64,000 nucleotides of DNA from Methanoregula sp. (GCF_028679125.1 NZ_JAJRCG010000001.1:62001-126000), one strand, 5' to 3'. Shown: positions 26,333 to 36,527, counted from the stretch's first letter. Numbers and translations are program-made. The notes: generated by a model not told the origin, from the letters alone.

Positions 26333-28882
26333 TTACTCCTCACGCATTGTATGCCCGTGGCTGGCAGTGTCCCGGTAAAACCATGTTTTGACAAACTCAA
26401 CCACAACGATATACCCGGTCACGAGCAGACCTATCGCCAGGAAATACGGGAGAGTAAGCGGGACGAAACCAAAGAGATCCCCTATGGGAGTGAAGGTGAT
26501 TGCAATCCCGGCCATGACAACGAGTATGCTGCTGATGACAAGATACCTGCTGGGCCGGCTCTTATAGAACGGTACCTTCGTGGTCCTGATGGCGAAGATG
26601 ATGATGGTCTGGGTGCAGAGCGATTCGAGGAACCATGCCGTCCGGAATAACTCCATGGGTGCATGAAATACAAACAGGAGCGTGATAAAGGTCAGGATAT
26701 CGAAGAGCGAACTGACCGGCCCGAAGACGAGCAGGAATTTTTTGATGAACCCGATATCCCACCGTTTTGGTGCCAGCACATACTCCCCGTCAATCGTATC
26801 GGTCGGGATGGTGGACTGAGACATATCATAGAGAAGGTTATTGAGCAGTATCTGAACCGGCAGAAGCGGGAGGAACGGCAGGAAGAGTGAAGCTGCGGCA
26901 ACACTGATCATGTTCCCGAAATTCGAACTGGTCCCCATCATGATGTACTTCATCGTGTTCCCGAACGTCTTCCTCCCTTCAAGGATGCCGTCCCGGAGCA
27001 CGCGGAGATCTTTTTTCAGCAGTACGATATCTGCAGATTCCTTTGCAATGTCGACCGCGTTGTCCACCGTGATCCCGATGTCGGCTGCGCGGATCGAAGG
27101 GGCATCATTGATCCCGTCCCCCAGGTAGCCGACCACGTGGTTGTTCTTCATCAATGCCCTGATGATCCGTTCTTTCTGCGGCGGCGAGACGCGGGTGAAT
27201 ATATTCGCCTGCTCGACGGCGCTTGCAAGGGTGTCGCCATCCATGCCGGCGATCTCATTTCCCTCAATAATCCGGGTGACCGGGAAATCGAGCGTGGCAC
27301 AGATATGGCGGGTGACACGTTCGTTATCTCCGGTGATGATCTTTACATCGATGCCGGTTTCGTGCAGCATCAGGAGTGACTCGTGGGCCGTCTCTTTGGG
27401 AGGATCGATGAAGGCAACAAACCCGTGGAAGGTAAGGTCGGTCTCATCCTCCACGCTGTACGTTGTTCTTGTATCCGTGATCTTCCGGGAGGCGACCGCA
27501 AGGATCCTGAACCCCTCCCCGCTGAACGAGTCGTAGAGTGCAACAGCCTGTCTCTGCCAGTCACCGGTAAACGGCTCTTCCCCGTTCCCCCGTGAAATCC
27601 GTGTACATAATTTCAGGATCTCCTCGGGCGCACCCTTGGCGATCAGGAGCCGGTCGCCATTCTTTTCCACCACGACCGAGATCCGTTTCCGGATAAAATC
27701 AAACGGGATCTCATCGATCTTCCGGTACTGCCCGATCTCCACACCGCTCTTTTTGAGAATTGCCTCATCAAGAGGGCTTTTCAGGCCGGTCTGGTGGAAA
27801 CTGTTCAGGTACGAGTACAGAAGTACCTGTTCACTGTTGTTCCTCTCGGCATCCACATGATATATCAGGGTGATCCGGTTCTCGGTCAGCGTCCCGGTCT
27901 TATCGGTGCAGAGCACGTCCATGCTCCCGAAGTTCTGGATCGAGGCCAGGTGCTTGACGATCACTCCTTTTTCTGACATTGCGAGTGCACCTTTCGCGAG
28001 GTTGACTGTCAGGATCATGGGGAGAAGTTCCGGTGTAAGGCCGACGGCAAGCGCAATCGCGAACAGGAGCGAATCGAGCACCCCGTGGTTAAGGAAGGCA
28101 TTGGTGAAAAAAACGAATATGACCAGGATGAAGATGATCTGGGTGACAAGGAAGGAAAACTGCTTCAGTCCCCGCTCAAATTCAGTCTCCGGCGGCCGGG
28201 CAGTCAGGCGTTCTGCAATCTTCCCGTATTCGGTTGCCATCCCGGTTTTTACGACGACCGCTGTTGCACTGCCGGAAATAACCGGGGAACTCATGAACAG
28301 GTACTGTTCTCTGCCCGAGGGATCGGGTTCCATCCCCTGCCGTTCCTGTGCTGTTTTCTCTACCGGGAACGATTCACCGGTGAGTGCCGACTGGTCCACG
28401 AAAAAATCCCGGGCAAGGATGACACGGGCATCTGCGGGCACGATATCCCCCGCGGACAGGACAATGATATCCCCGGGTATCAGTTCTGACAGGTGCACAT
28501 TCTGCCGGACCCCGCCCCTGATCACGGTGGCCATGGTAGAGATCTTTTCTTTTAAGAGTTCTACAGCCCGTTCCGCCCGGTATTCCTGGAAAAAGTCGAT
28601 GAAGAGACTCAGGAACACGATGACGATGATGATCAGGGCATCAACAAGCTCCGCGAGAAATATCGAGAGGATCGCGGCAAGAAGAAGGATGATGATGAGC
28701 GGGTTTTTCAGCTGGCGTGCAAACTGGCGAATGGCTGCCAGTTTTTTCTGCTTCACCACCGTGTTGGGGCCGAAGGATGATCGCCGGGATTCAACCTCCC
28801 CGGAAGAGAGACCCTGCCATGAGGTATGGAGCGTTTCCATCAGGTCATCAACAGGAATAAACCGGGGCTCTTCACCTGCCAT
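26333..28882 (-). CDS. mgtA: Magnesium-transporting P-type ATPase (MgtA/MgtB-type)
   Basis: An 849-residue P3B-type ATPase. The phosphorylation motif DKTGTLTEN begins near residue 326, the TGES actuator loop near residue 166, and the hinge GDGINDAPSIRAAD near residue 586. Ten membrane helices are apparent, including NFGNMISVAAASLFLPFLPL-type sequence characteristic of Mg2+ importers. Length and motif order are complete. It is convergent with the CPA2 antiporter gene. Confidence 0.95.
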   Translation of the reverse strand: MAGEEPRFIPVDDLMETLHTSWQGLSSGEVESRRSSFGPNTVVKQKKLAAIRQFARQLKNPLIIILLLAAILSIFLAELVDALIIIVIVFLSLFIDFFQEYRAERAVELLKEKISTMATVIRGGVRQNVHLSELIPGDIIVLSAGDIVPADARVILARDFFVDQSALTGESFPVEKTAQERQGMEPDPSGREQYLFMSSPVISGSATAVVVKTGMATEYGKIAERLTARPPETEFERGLKQFSFLVTQIIFILVIFVFFTNAFLNHGVLDSLLFAIALAVGLTPELLPMILTVNLAKGALAMSEKGVIVKHLASIQNFGSMDVLCTDKTGTLTENRITLIYHVDAERNNSEQVLLYSYLNSFHQTGLKSPLDEAILKKSGVEIGQYRKIDEIPFDFIRKRISVVVEKNGDRLLIAKGAPEEILKLCTRISRGNGEEPFTGDWQRQAVALYDSFSGEGFRILAVASRKITDTRTTYSVEDETDLTFHGFVAFIDPPKETAHESLLMLHETGIDVKIITGDNERVTRHICATLDFPVTRIIEGNEIAGMDGDTLASAVEQANIFTRVSPPQKERIIRALMKNNHVVGYLGDGINDAPSIRAADIGITVDNAVDIAKESADIVLLKKDLRVLRDGILEGRKTFGNTMKYIMMGTSSNFGNMISVAAASLFLPFLPLLPVQILLNNLLYDMSQSTIPTDTIDGEYVLAPKRWDIGFIKKFLLVFGPVSSLFDILTFITLLFVFHAPMELFRTAWFLESLCTQTIIIFAIRTTKVPFYKSRPSRYLVISSILVVMAGIAITFTPIGDLFGFVPLTLPYFLAIGLLVTGYIVVVEFVKTWFYRDTASHGHTMREE

Positions 28883-29132
28883 AACGATACAGCCAGAGAT
28901 CCTATTTCAGCAGGGAGTAAAGAAGGTTATGGGGAGCAGGCCGGTCTATCAGGGTATGTGGCAACAGGTATTCCGCCCGGCCCGGGGCAGGTTACCGGAC
29001 ATTTCAGCGCGCGAGATTGGTTATCTGAATGAACTGACAGGTTCTCCGGAATTGTATCCCGTGCATGAGTGGTTCCCTCCACTCGCGGTAATCGTAAATA
29101 TTAATGGAAGATGACGCCAACATGATCTCTCA

Positions 29133-29315
29133 ATGCTCAAAGTACATCGGGATATCTGTGGATACTGCGGATGCTGCGTATCGGTCTGTCCAGAGGGTGC
29201 CCTCGAACTGATCGATGCGTATCTTTCCGTTGAAGAGAACTGCACCAGTTGTGGTGTCTGCGCAAAGGTCTGCCCGCTTGGGGCCCTGGAGGTTGTGCAT
29301 GAAAACCAGGTATGA
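29133..29315 (+). CDS. Two-[4Fe-4S] ferredoxin
   Basis: A 60-residue ferredoxin with two CxxCxxCxxxCP motifs ([12 protein letters not shown] and [12 protein letters not shown]). Its 3' end overlaps the geranylgeranyl reductase start by 17 bp, and a GGAGG site for that gene lies inside it. Tight coupling suggests it is the electron donor for the reductase. A TATA-like AAATATTAATG at 29094-29104 lies upstream. Confidence 0.95.
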   Translation: MLKVHRDICGYCGCCVSVCPEGALELIDAYLSVEENCTSCGVCAKVCPLGALEVVHENQV

Positions 29316-30495
29316 CGTCCTTATCATCGGCGGCGGACCTGCCGGTGCTCTCGCAGCAAAGACTGCTGTCGAGAAAGGCCTCTCTGCCTGTATCGTAGAG
29401 AAGCGCCCGGCAATCGGTGCCCCGGTCCGCTGTGCGGAGGGACTGGGCAAGGAAGCCCTCCTGGAGTTCATGGAACCGGATCCCCGCTGGATCTCTGCCG
29501 AAATGACCGGTGCAACGGTCGTTGCCCCGGACGGCTACAAGATGCAACTCTCATCGAAGATGGCGGGCAGCAAGGTAGGCTATATCCTCGACCGGAAGTT
29601 CTTCGACCGTGAGCTGGTCTGGAAAGCGGCCGAGGCAGGAGCGGATGTTGCGGTGAAGTCTCGTGCAGCAGCTCCGATTATGGAAGACGGTATTGTCAAG
29701 GGCGCCAAGATCGAACACGGCGGCAAGATCACGAATGTCAGGGCAGAAGTTGTGATCGCTGCCGATGGCGTTGAATCGAAATTCTCGAAATGGTGCGGGA
29801 TCGACACGACCGTCCCGGTTCGCGAGATCATGAGTTCGGTCCAGTACGTAATGACCGGCATCGAGATCGACCCGTTCTCCACTGTCTTCTACCTCGGAAA
29901 CGAGGTTGCACCGGAAGGCTACCTCTGGGTCTTCCCCAAGGGTAAGAATACAGCCAACGTCGGGATCGGTATCTCCGGCAAGAAGAGCGGGGAGGGACAC
30001 CGCGCCAAGGACTACCTCGACCGGTTCGTCAAGAAGACCTTCCCCCACGGCAGGACCATCGAGTTCATCCCCGGTGGTGTCTCGGTCTGCCGCCCGCTTG
30101 AATGCACGGTTGCAGACGGGCTCCTGATCGCCGGTGATGCAGCCCGAGTCGTGGACCCCCTCACGGGTGGCGGCATCTACAATGCAATGTTCACCGGCAA
30201 GCTTGCGGCACAGACTGCTGCGGACTGTATCGGCAGGGGCGATGTCTCCAAGAAGGCGCTCATGGCTTACGACAAGGCATGGCGTGCATCCAAGATGGGT
30301 AAGGGCATTGAGCGTAATTACCACATCAAGGAATACTTGATAAAACAGCCCGATACCAAACTCAACGAGATCATCCACTCGGTCTCGAAGATCGATCTTA
30401 CAGAGTTTTCCACTCTTACGCTGGTAAAAGAGATTATCCGGGTAAACCCGAAACTGATGCTGGACCTGGGCGCCCTTGCGGCCTCACTCCGTTGA
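29299..30495 (+). CDS. Geranylgeranyl reductase (archaeal lipid double-bond reductase)
   Basis: A 398-residue flavoprotein that saturates the isoprenoid chains of archaeal ether lipids. The N-terminal Rossmann motif is [16 protein letters not shown], followed by the family's VRCAEGLG segment near residue 43, and a second FAD motif [19 protein letters not shown] near residue 280. ATG 29299 has GGAGGT in place; longer in-frame starts lie inside the ferredoxin gene. Confidence 0.94.
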   Translation: MKTRYDVLIIGGGPAGALAAKTAVEKGLSACIVEKRPAIGAPVRCAEGLGKEALLEFMEPDPRWISAEMTGATVVAPDGYKMQLSSKMAGSKVGYILDRKFFDRELVWKAAEAGADVAVKSRAAAPIMEDGIVKGAKIEHGGKITNVRAEVVIAADGVESKFSKWCGIDTTVPVREIMSSVQYVMTGIEIDPFSTVFYLGNEVAPEGYLWVFPKGKNTANVGIGISGKKSGEGHRAKDYLDRFVKKTFPHGRTIEFIPGGVSVCRPLECTVADGLLIAGDAARVVDPLTGGGIYNAMFTGKLAAQTAADCIGRGDVSKKALMAYDKAWRASKMGKGIERNYHIKEYLIKQPDTKLNEIIHSVSKIDLTEFSTLTLVKEIIRVNPKLMLDLGALAASLR

Positions 30496-31152
30496 TTTTT
30501 TCAGTTGTTTGTTGAGGAGACGCAGGCAGTCATCCTCGGCCTCTTTTTTCGTGAATACCGTAAACGTATCGCCAGCCTGGATCTTCACGCTGCCGCTGGG
30601 AATGATCAGTTCCCCGCCCATCCTGCGGATCGCGATGAAGACGAAATCCTTTACCTTGAGTTCCCGGATCTCATGGTTGACGATGGGGGCCCCTGCCTCT
30701 GCTACGATCTCGAAGATCGTACCGCCGGGGATCGAGGCGAGCTGCTGGAGCTGGGGGTTCTGTGTCCAGTAATAGAGTCGGGCTGCCACGAGTTCATCAG
30801 GGTTCTCGCTGATCCGGACACCGACCTCCTTGAAAAAGTCGGAGTGGGAGGGCTGGTTGACGATGGCGACAACATTGGGCACCCGGAACTTCTTGGCCAG
30901 CCAGCAGGTCATCAGGTTGACCGAGTCGTCGTTCGTTGTTGAGATGAGGGCATCGGAGCGGTCGATCCCCGCTTCCTCAAGAACGGTTTTATCCGTGGCA
31001 TTGCCGGTCACGGCCATGACATCGTAGTGTTCGAGCAGCTCGCTGCACCGCGCCTCATCCTGGTCGATGACAACGACGGTATGTGCATGTTCGACTGCCA
31101 TCTTGGCGAGGTTCCTGCCAATCCCGCCAAGCCCTACGATGATGATGTACAT
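30484..31152 (-). CDS. trkA: TrkA-type K+ uptake regulatory protein
   Basis: A 222-residue protein with a single RCK unit. The N-terminal NAD-binding motif [14 protein letters not shown] lies at residues 3-16, and TrkA-C runs from about residue 140. It regulates a Trk/Ktr membrane channel by nucleotide binding. No TrkH/KtrB gene is adjacent, so the partner lies elsewhere. The 3' end overlaps the convergent reductase gene by 12 bp. It is divergent from RNase HII. Confidence 0.92.
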   Translation of the reverse strand: MYIIIVGLGGIGRNLAKMAVEHAHTVVVIDQDEARCSELLEHYDVMAVTGNATDKTVLEEAGIDRSDALISTTNDDSVNLMTCWLAKKFRVPNVVAIVNQPSHSDFFKEVGVRISENPDELVAARLYYWTQNPQLQQLASIPGGTIFEIVAEAGAPIVNHEIRELKVKDFVFIAIRRMGGELIIPSGSVKIQAGDTFTVFTKKEAEDDCLRLLNKQLKKSTE

Positions 31153-31179
31153 ACCTACCGGTTACCATCATTGCCATTG

Positions 31180-31188
31180 AAATATTTT
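31180..31188 (+). promoter_or_regulatory. TATA box of RNase HII, leaderless
   Basis: AAATATTTT is centred 23 bp upstream of the GTG start, so transcription should begin at or near the start codon. Confidence 0.4.
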
Positions 31189-31206
31189 GCGCATCAACCG
31201 GTTCAT

Positions 31207-31845
31207 GTGATCTGCGGGGTTGATGAGGCAGGGAAGGGTTCGGTCCTGGGCCCGATGGTGGTAGCGGCCGTTGGCGTGTCTTCTGAAGATGCGCTGGATG
31301 ACCTTGGAGTGAAGGACTCAAAACTCCTCTCGCCAAAAGAGCGTGAACGCCTCTATGCCCTGATCAAAAAGCGGTGCAGGGTTGCAGCCGTCAGGCTCGA
31401 TGCACCGGATATCGATGCGGTGCGGGAAGAGATGACCCTGAATGCGGCAGTAGCCCGGGCCCACGCCCAGGTGATAAATATCCTGTCACCCTCTCTTGCC
31501 TATGTTGACGCGTGCGACGTCAACTGTTTCCGGTATGCCGAGATGGTGAAGAGCCATCTCGATCGGGAATGCGAGATCGTCTCGGAACACCATGCGGATG
31601 TAAAGTTCCCGGTGGTATCGGCAGCCAGTATTATCGCGAAGGTGACCCGGGACCGGGCCATCGTCACCCTCTCAAAGAAATATGGTGATATCGGCAGCGG
31701 GTATCCTTCGGACCCGATCACGATTCGGTTCCTCAATGACTGGATCGATGAACATAAAGTACCCCCGCCCATTGCCCGGAAGAGCTGGAAGACGGTAAGC
31801 GCGATCCTTGCAAAAAAAACCCAGAAGAGCCTGCTTGATTTCTGA
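31207..31845 (+). CDS. rnhB: Ribonuclease HII
   Basis: A 212-residue type 2 RNase H that cuts RNA in RNA-DNA hybrids and single ribonucleotides in DNA. The start region CGVDEAGKGSVLGPMV carries the catalytic D6 and E7. YVDACD holds the third acidic residue near position 100, and a later PVVSAASIIAKVTRDR segment the fourth. The start must be GTG 31207, placed just before the conserved domain; the upstream frame has no homology. Confidence 0.95.
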   Translation: MICGVDEAGKGSVLGPMVVAAVGVSSEDALDDLGVKDSKLLSPKERERLYALIKKRCRVAAVRLDAPDIDAVREEMTLNAAVARAHAQVINILSPSLAYVDACDVNCFRYAEMVKSHLDRECEIVSEHHADVKFPVVSAASIIAKVTRDRAIVTLSKKYGDIGSGYPSDPITIRFLNDWIDEHKVPPPIARKSWKTVSAILAKKTQKSLLDF

Positions 31846-31888
31846 TATTGCGGATATACGTTCCTGCAATGTATCCTCAAGTGTCTGT

Positions 31889-31899
31889 TTTAATATAAA
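31889..31899 (+). promoter_or_regulatory. TATA box of the site-2 protease gene, leaderless
   Basis: TTTAATATAAA is centred 25 bp before the ATG, which predicts a leaderless message. Confidence 0.5.
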
Positions 31900-31918
31900 C
31901 AAACGGCCATAAATAGTA

Positions 31919-33220
31919 ATGGACTGGCTCATAGTTGCGGTCGTGATCATTGCGGCGTATGCTGCACTGGCGTATTATATCAAATCCCGGCACCTGTGGG
32001 AGAAGAATATCACGTTTTACGGTCCCATTATGGCGATCCGGACAGACCGTGTAGGTTTTTTCGACTGGTTCGCCCGGTATCCCCGGTTCTTCCGGTTTTA
32101 TGGCACGATGGGGGCGGTCATGGTGATCGTTGTCTCGGTGATCATGACCGCGATGCTCTTCCTCTCGCTCCAGGTTACCGTTACCCAGCAACCGGAACCT
32201 ACTGCGGCAAATGAGTTGCGCAATGTCCTTGCAATTCCCGGCGTGAACGAGTTCATCCCGCTCACCCTTGCTGTCCTCCTTGGCCTGATCCTCACCATGG
32301 TGGTCCACGAGTTCGGGCATGCAATCCTCTGCAGGGTTGAAGGCATCCGCGTCAGGACCATGGGCATCCTCATGCCGGTCATCCCTATCGGCGCCTTTGT
32401 TGAACCGGATGAAGAGGACCAGGAGAAGACAAAAGGCCTTCCCAAGATCCGGATGTTCGGTGCAGGGATCACCAACAACATCGTTCTGGGCGTTGCCTGT
32501 TTCGTGGTTCTGATTGCCCTGCTCGGTCTTGCAGTTCCGCTCGCCACCCCGCTCATCAACGGCGTGTACGTGGATTCCCCGGCCTATGCTGCCGGTGTAC
32601 CGGCAAACTCGGTGATCAAGGAAGTCAACGGCATCAGTGTCTCAAGCCGGGATGAGGTGGCAGCAATCCTTGATGCTTCAAAGCCCGGTGACACCGCCAC
32701 GCTCGTTGTCGATCACAATGGCGTTCCGGGAACCTACAGTTTTACCCTTGCTGCATGGCCTGCTGATGTCAGCAACAAGACCAGCGGGTTCATGGGCGTC
32801 TCGTATTACGATGCCAGCCGGATCAAGGAGATCTTCAATACCCTGATGAGTCCCATCGGGTTCCTCGTCCTCCTTGCCATCCCGATCTGGGTGATCCTCG
32901 ATCCCAGCCAGTACGGGGCGTTCCTGATCCTGATGAACGATACAGCCAGCTCGGTGATGTGGAACGTGCCGTTCCCATACTTCTGGCTCGTTATCCAGAT
33001 TCTCTTCTGGTGCGGCTGGTGGAACCTCGTGGTCGGGACATTCAACGCGCTTCCCCTTGTCCCGCTCGATGGCGGGTATATCATGAAAGAGGGGATCGAT
33101 CGCATTCTCGATAAGAAAGGGCTGATCCGGTATTCCGGGTACGTGGTTGCCGGTGTAAGCTACGTGATGCTGGTGGTTATCCTCGCGATCTTCCTCCTGC
33201 CTAAATTCTTCCACATGTGA
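31919..33220 (+). CDS. Site-2 protease-like membrane metallopeptidase with PDZ domain
   Basis: A 433-residue M50-family intramembrane protease. The zinc motif HEFGH is at residues 130-134 in a membrane helix. The third ligand lies in PLDGGYIMKEG (Asp384). A PDZ domain at about residues 210-285 contains VDSPAYAAGVPANSVIKEVNG. There are about six membrane helices. Such enzymes cut membrane-bound regulators or signal peptides. No obvious substrate is adjacent. Confidence 0.92.
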   Translation: MDWLIVAVVIIAAYAALAYYIKSRHLWEKNITFYGPIMAIRTDRVGFFDWFARYPRFFRFYGTMGAVMVIVVSVIMTAMLFLSLQVTVTQQPEPTAANELRNVLAIPGVNEFIPLTLAVLLGLILTMVVHEFGHAILCRVEGIRVRTMGILMPVIPIGAFVEPDEEDQEKTKGLPKIRMFGAGITNNIVLGVACFVVLIALLGLAVPLATPLINGVYVDSPAYAAGVPANSVIKEVNGISVSSRDEVAAILDASKPGDTATLVVDHNGVPGTYSFTLAAWPADVSNKTSGFMGVSYYDASRIKEIFNTLMSPIGFLVLLAIPIWVILDPSQYGAFLILMNDTASSVMWNVPFPYFWLVIQILFWCGWWNLVVGTFNALPLVPLDGGYIMKEGIDRILDKKGLIRYSGYVVAGVSYVMLVVILAIFLLPKFFHM

Positions 33221-33557
33221 AGGAACTGAAATTCTGCAACCTTTTTTTGGATTTATAACACCGGTGTAATCGTTCTGCAGTTCACCGGACAAACCGTAAC
33301 CGGATAACGGGGAAGTGTTTTGGAGACCTTTGGAGAACAACGTTTTAACTGGGCGAATTCCCCCTCTTGCACCACCGGTCACATGAGTGGGGGGCGCATC
33401 CCGATTACCCCGGAACAGGAACTGTTGTGACACCGCAACGGGAGGGATGCATCAGGTGTGGTGCATACGTACATGCCCCCCGGGAGCGAAAGACCTATTC
33501 AGGGATTTTTCCGGGGCAGATGAACTAAAAAAAGGAATTTGTTCCCCGGTCGGGAAC
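33221..33557. other. Spacer with TATA box and possible tiny shifted ORF
   Basis: About 340 bp. A TATA-like GGATTTATAAC lies at 33248-33258. At 33383 an ATG opens 15 codons that end in TTGTGA. Shifted back one base, a GTG at 33427 opens 34 codons with a CIRCG Cys pair, ending at 33531. The two frames together read like one small zinc protein broken by a frameshift, but the evidence is slight. Confidence 0.3.
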
Positions 33558-34640
33558 TTATACTATGGGCTCTTTTTCCAGCGGTGCGACTTTCCGCTTG
33601 CTGGTGTCCTTGAGCTCATCTTCGGAAACTTTCGGGACCGCGTCCTGTATATCCTTGAGGATCGCATCGATGGTATCCTGTTTTGGAATAACACCGAGGA
33701 TGTTGTCATCCATGACCGGCCGTCCTGCTACTTCTTCAACTGATTCGTCTTTTGCACCGAGGAACTTAGCACCCTGACGGATCAGCTCGGAAATTTCGAA
33801 CGGGAAGATAATCTTGGTTGCCTGCCCGTTTGCCATGGACTTGAGCGCGTCCAGCGAGAGCACGGTGATTGCCTTCCTGTCCAGCGGTGCAGCCCCTACG
33901 GAGAGAATGCGTAGTCCCTGCGCTTCTCCCTGAGCCTGGAGGATCCTGGAGAGCCGCTCCCCTTCTGCCCTGAGGACCTTGCTCTGCCGTTCGCCTTCTG
34001 CTTCAAGAATCATGCTCTGGCGGAGACCTTCTGCCTTGAGGATGGCGGAGCGCTTCTCCCCATCTGCCCTGAGGATGGCAGCACGCCGTGCACGCTCGGC
34101 AGCGGTCTGCTCGGTCATTGCGTTCTTGACCGCTTCGACCGGGTCCACTTCCTTGATCTCCACCCGCTCGACCTTGACACCCCACTGGTCGGTCTCCTGG
34201 TCAAGGATGTCGCGGAGTTTCGTATTGATGACGTCCCGGTTGTAGAGGACTTCGTCGAGCTCCATGTCACCGATGATGCCACGGAGGCTTGTCTGGGCGA
34301 GCGCTACGGTTGCAAGCCGGTAGTTGGAGACCTCGAAGTATGCCTTCTCGGGGTCGATCACCCGGATATAGATGATTGCATCGACGTTGGTCGGGGAGTT
34401 GTCCTTCGTGATCACTTCCTGGCTCGGCACGTCGATGACCTGCGTGCGCAGGTCGAGCTTGGTGACATCGGAGACGAACGGGACGATCCAGCGGAAACCG
34501 GGATTCATGCGTCCTACGTACTGCCCAAGCCGTACCTGGAGCCCCTGCTCGTACGGCTGGACGATAACGACACCTTTTGCGAATATTACGACAATAACGA
34601 GAATCAAAAATATGACAATGAGCGTATCAATGAACGGCAT
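33558..34640 (-). CDS. SPFH/stomatin-like membrane protein
   Basis: A 360-residue stomatin/prohibitin-family protein. An N-terminal membrane helix at about residues 5-25 is followed by the SPFH domain to about residue 190. A long Ala/Glu/Arg-rich coiled coil comes next, with repeated RAEGE and KAEGL units. A C-terminal extension of about 90 residues is Asp/Glu/Lys-rich. ATG 34640 has GAGGT upstream; a TTG three codons earlier is less likely. It follows the NfeD gene with overlapping ends, a classic SPFH-NfeD pair that organises membrane microdomains. Confidence 0.93.
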   Translation of the reverse strand: MPFIDTLIVIFLILVIVVIFAKGVVIVQPYEQGLQVRLGQYVGRMNPGFRWIVPFVSDVTKLDLRTQVIDVPSQEVITKDNSPTNVDAIIYIRVIDPEKAYFEVSNYRLATVALAQTSLRGIIGDMELDEVLYNRDVINTKLRDILDQETDQWGVKVERVEIKEVDPVEAVKNAMTEQTAAERARRAAILRADGEKRSAILKAEGLRQSMILEAEGERQSKVLRAEGERLSRILQAQGEAQGLRILSVGAAPLDRKAITVLSLDALKSMANGQATKIIFPFEISELIRQGAKFLGAKDESVEEVAGRPVMDDNILGVIPKQDTIDAILKDIQDAVPKVSEDELKDTSKRKVAPLEKEPIV

Positions 34641-34641
34641 G

Positions 34642-35100
34642 TTATGCAACCTCTTCTACAACAATATGGACCCCTTCGGAGTCCACGACTTTTACCTTCT
34701 TCCCTTCGGGGATCGATGAACCGGTTGAATGGGCGCTCCATTCTGTTGTCCCGATAATGACTTTCCCGGAAATGGTGTTTGGATCAACGGATTTTATCAC
34801 GCGCCCCTCCATTCCCACGAGCGAGTCGCGGCTGATGGTCGTGGGGCTCTCGTCCGATGTGATCCGGCTGTACATCCAGACGGTGAAACCGGCGGCAGCG
34901 ATTGCAACCGTAACACCGATAACGACGCCCCATCCGTTATTGAAGATATCCATCCCGAGAAGGAGCAGGATACCGAAGATGATCAGGACTGTTGCCGGTA
35001 CGGTGGCAAAAAAACCCGGGCTGTGAACCTCCACGAGGAGGAGGGCAGCACCGATGACGATCAGCAGCCAGCCGAGGGCAATTCCTTCGAGAAGTACCAT
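34642..35100 (-). CDS. NfeD-like membrane protein
   Basis: A 152-residue short NfeD. It has membrane helices at about residues 5-80 and a C-terminal OB-fold domain with GMEGRVIKSVDP and KVKVVDSEGVHIVVEE. It lacks the ClpP-like protease domain of long NfeD. It is upstream of and coupled to the stomatin-like gene; the two form one operon. A TATA element (ATTTATACTATAC on the minus strand near 35130-35143) lies before it. Confidence 0.92.
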   Translation of the reverse strand: MVLLEGIALGWLLIVIGAALLLVEVHSPGFFATVPATVLIIFGILLLLGMDIFNNGWGVVIGVTVAIAAAGFTVWMYSRITSDESPTTISRDSLVGMEGRVIKSVDPNTISGKVIIGTTEWSAHSTGSSIPEGKKVKVVDSEGVHIVVEEVA

Positions 35101-35256
35101 GATAACTCTTCGACTGCCGGAGAATAAAAGTATAGTATAAATTCCCGGGTTTTTATTAACCGTGTGGTCGAAACCAGGTGGCCCCTGCTTCGGCGCGGCA
35201 GGATCGCTGCTGAACGCTGACCCGCAAAGTGCGGGAGATCATGAAAACCCGGTACG

Positions 35257-36120
35257 CTAATCTCGGCGCAGTTTTGCTACCTTGACACCCACCGGTACGC
35301 CAAGTTCATCGGCCACCGGCTTGCATTTTGCGGCAAGGAGATATGCTACGGGAGGAAGGTTCTCCATCTCCGAGATGGATTCAAAGTTTGCCATCCCTTT
35401 GGCGAGGATGATCGTACAGTTGTCGATCGCAAGCCGCAGGTTGTCAGGGATGAGGTCCATATTAATACCGATCTCCGCTTCTGCACCACCCCCGGTTGTT
35501 GTCAGGAGATCGACCATGCGGTCCATCCCAAGGGAACGTGCATCCTCCATCGTTGCATCGTTCAGGATCGGGGATTCCTTTACCGCGAGGGTTACCTGCG
35601 AGCCATGGGATTTGAGGTACTGGATTAATAATTTGTCAAAGACGATCTCCCCGCAGTTATCGCATAAGTACACGACGCGGGAGCAGAGCGGCAGGATCTT
35701 GTCCGTATCATCGATATACAGGTCCTTTTCAATCTCCTCGTTGAAGAACGAAAGAAAGTCCCTGGTAACGGCATGACCCTTGACGCCGTAATCAAAGATA
35801 TTGGCAATCACTGCTGCGTGCACATAATCCCTGAATGTGTGAAGACGGCCCCGTACCTGCATACACACCTCTGCAGCCTGGCGATTGCCGGAACGCTTGA
35901 GTTCATCGAACGGGTCGGGGTTCTCCAGCAGGGCATATGCCCTACGGTGGATGCGGCTGGCGACCTGCGGGTGGCTGAGCGGGAGATCCCGGAGTTCATC
36001 GATCACCTGTCGGCACTCTTTTTCCGTTTCAGCCGCAAGAGCGGCATCCGCTCCGCAGAGTGAACATTCGAGATTGATACGGGAGAGAAGACAGTCAACA
36101 CAGGTATCAGTAATTTTCAT
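35257..36120 (-). CDS. DUF89 damage-control phosphatase family protein
   Basis: A 287-residue protein of the DUF89/ARMT1 group, metal-dependent phosphatases that remove damaged or excess phosphometabolites. The N-terminus carries Cys pairs (CVDCLLSR and CSLC). The active-site region is VVYLCDNCGEIVFD near residue 150, with later DNCTIILAKGMANFE near residue 233. The substrate of the archaeal branch is not established. Monocistronic, upstream of the tRNA-Pro gene on the same strand orientation. Confidence 0.88.
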   Translation of the reverse strand: MKITDTCVDCLLSRINLECSLCGADAALAAETEKECRQVIDELRDLPLSHPQVASRIHRRAYALLENPDPFDELKRSGNRQAAEVCMQVRGRLHTFRDYVHAAVIANIFDYGVKGHAVTRDFLSFFNEEIEKDLYIDDTDKILPLCSRVVYLCDNCGEIVFDKLLIQYLKSHGSQVTLAVKESPILNDATMEDARSLGMDRMVDLLTTTGGGAEAEIGINMDLIPDNLRLAIDNCTIILAKGMANFESISEMENLPPVAYLLAAKCKPVADELGVPVGVKVAKLRRD

Positions 36121-36146
36121 ACCGGTGCACCAAAAAACAACACAAA

Positions 36147-36220
36147 TGGGGCCACTGAGATTTGAACTCAGGTCAGAAGACCCCCAGTCTCCTAGGATGG
36201 CCAGGCTACCCTATGGCCCC
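36147..36220 (-). tRNA. tRNA-Pro (GGG)
   Basis: 74 nt on the minus strand. The acceptor stem GGGGCCA pairs with TGGCCCC and is followed by discriminator A; CCA is not encoded. The anticodon stem GGAGA/TCTTC encloses loop CTGGGGG with anticodon GGG. The T arm is CTGAG-TTCAAAT-CTCAG. Confidence 0.96.
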
Positions 36221-36311
36221 GCTCTCTTACTATTAGTCGATCTCACTTATGTATCTTATCGTGCGCAGATCGTTACTGTGAGGGGAATTCCCTGTATGGA
36301 TCAGATAAGGA

Positions 36312-36509
36312 TCAGATCTTTCCGCGCTTGAATTCTTCAACACGGCTTATGAGGTTCTCCAGTTCCGTGTCCGTGACCCGGATCCTGCCGGCAACGGATT
36401 CGACCTCCTGTAATAACTGTCGGATCCTGACATACATCAGGTAAATGATAAAGAGCTGGGCAACGATGACCCCCCCGAACAATACCAGCATGTAGCCTTC
36501 GTATGCCAT
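36312..36509 (-). CDS. Small single-helix membrane protein with coiled coil
   Basis: A 65-residue protein: one membrane helix at about residues 8-28, then a charged amphipathic helix (VESVAGRIRVTDTELENLIS) likely to form a coiled coil. The ATG at 36509 has GGAG five bases upstream. It follows the MinD-like gene by 18 bp on the same strand and is presumably cotranscribed. A membrane anchor or activator for the MinD-like ATPase is a reasonable guess, by analogy with small MinD partners. Family not recognised. Confidence 0.65.
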   Translation of the reverse strand: MAYEGYMLVLFGGVIVAQLFIIYLMYVRIRQLLQEVESVAGRIRVTDTELENLISRVEEFKRGKI

Positions 36510-36527
36510 GATCACTCCCCCCGCCCG

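Noticed and set aside
29215-29298. N-terminal extension of geranylgeranyl reductase
   Set aside because: It lies inside the ferredoxin gene, and GGAGG is placed correctly for ATG 29299.
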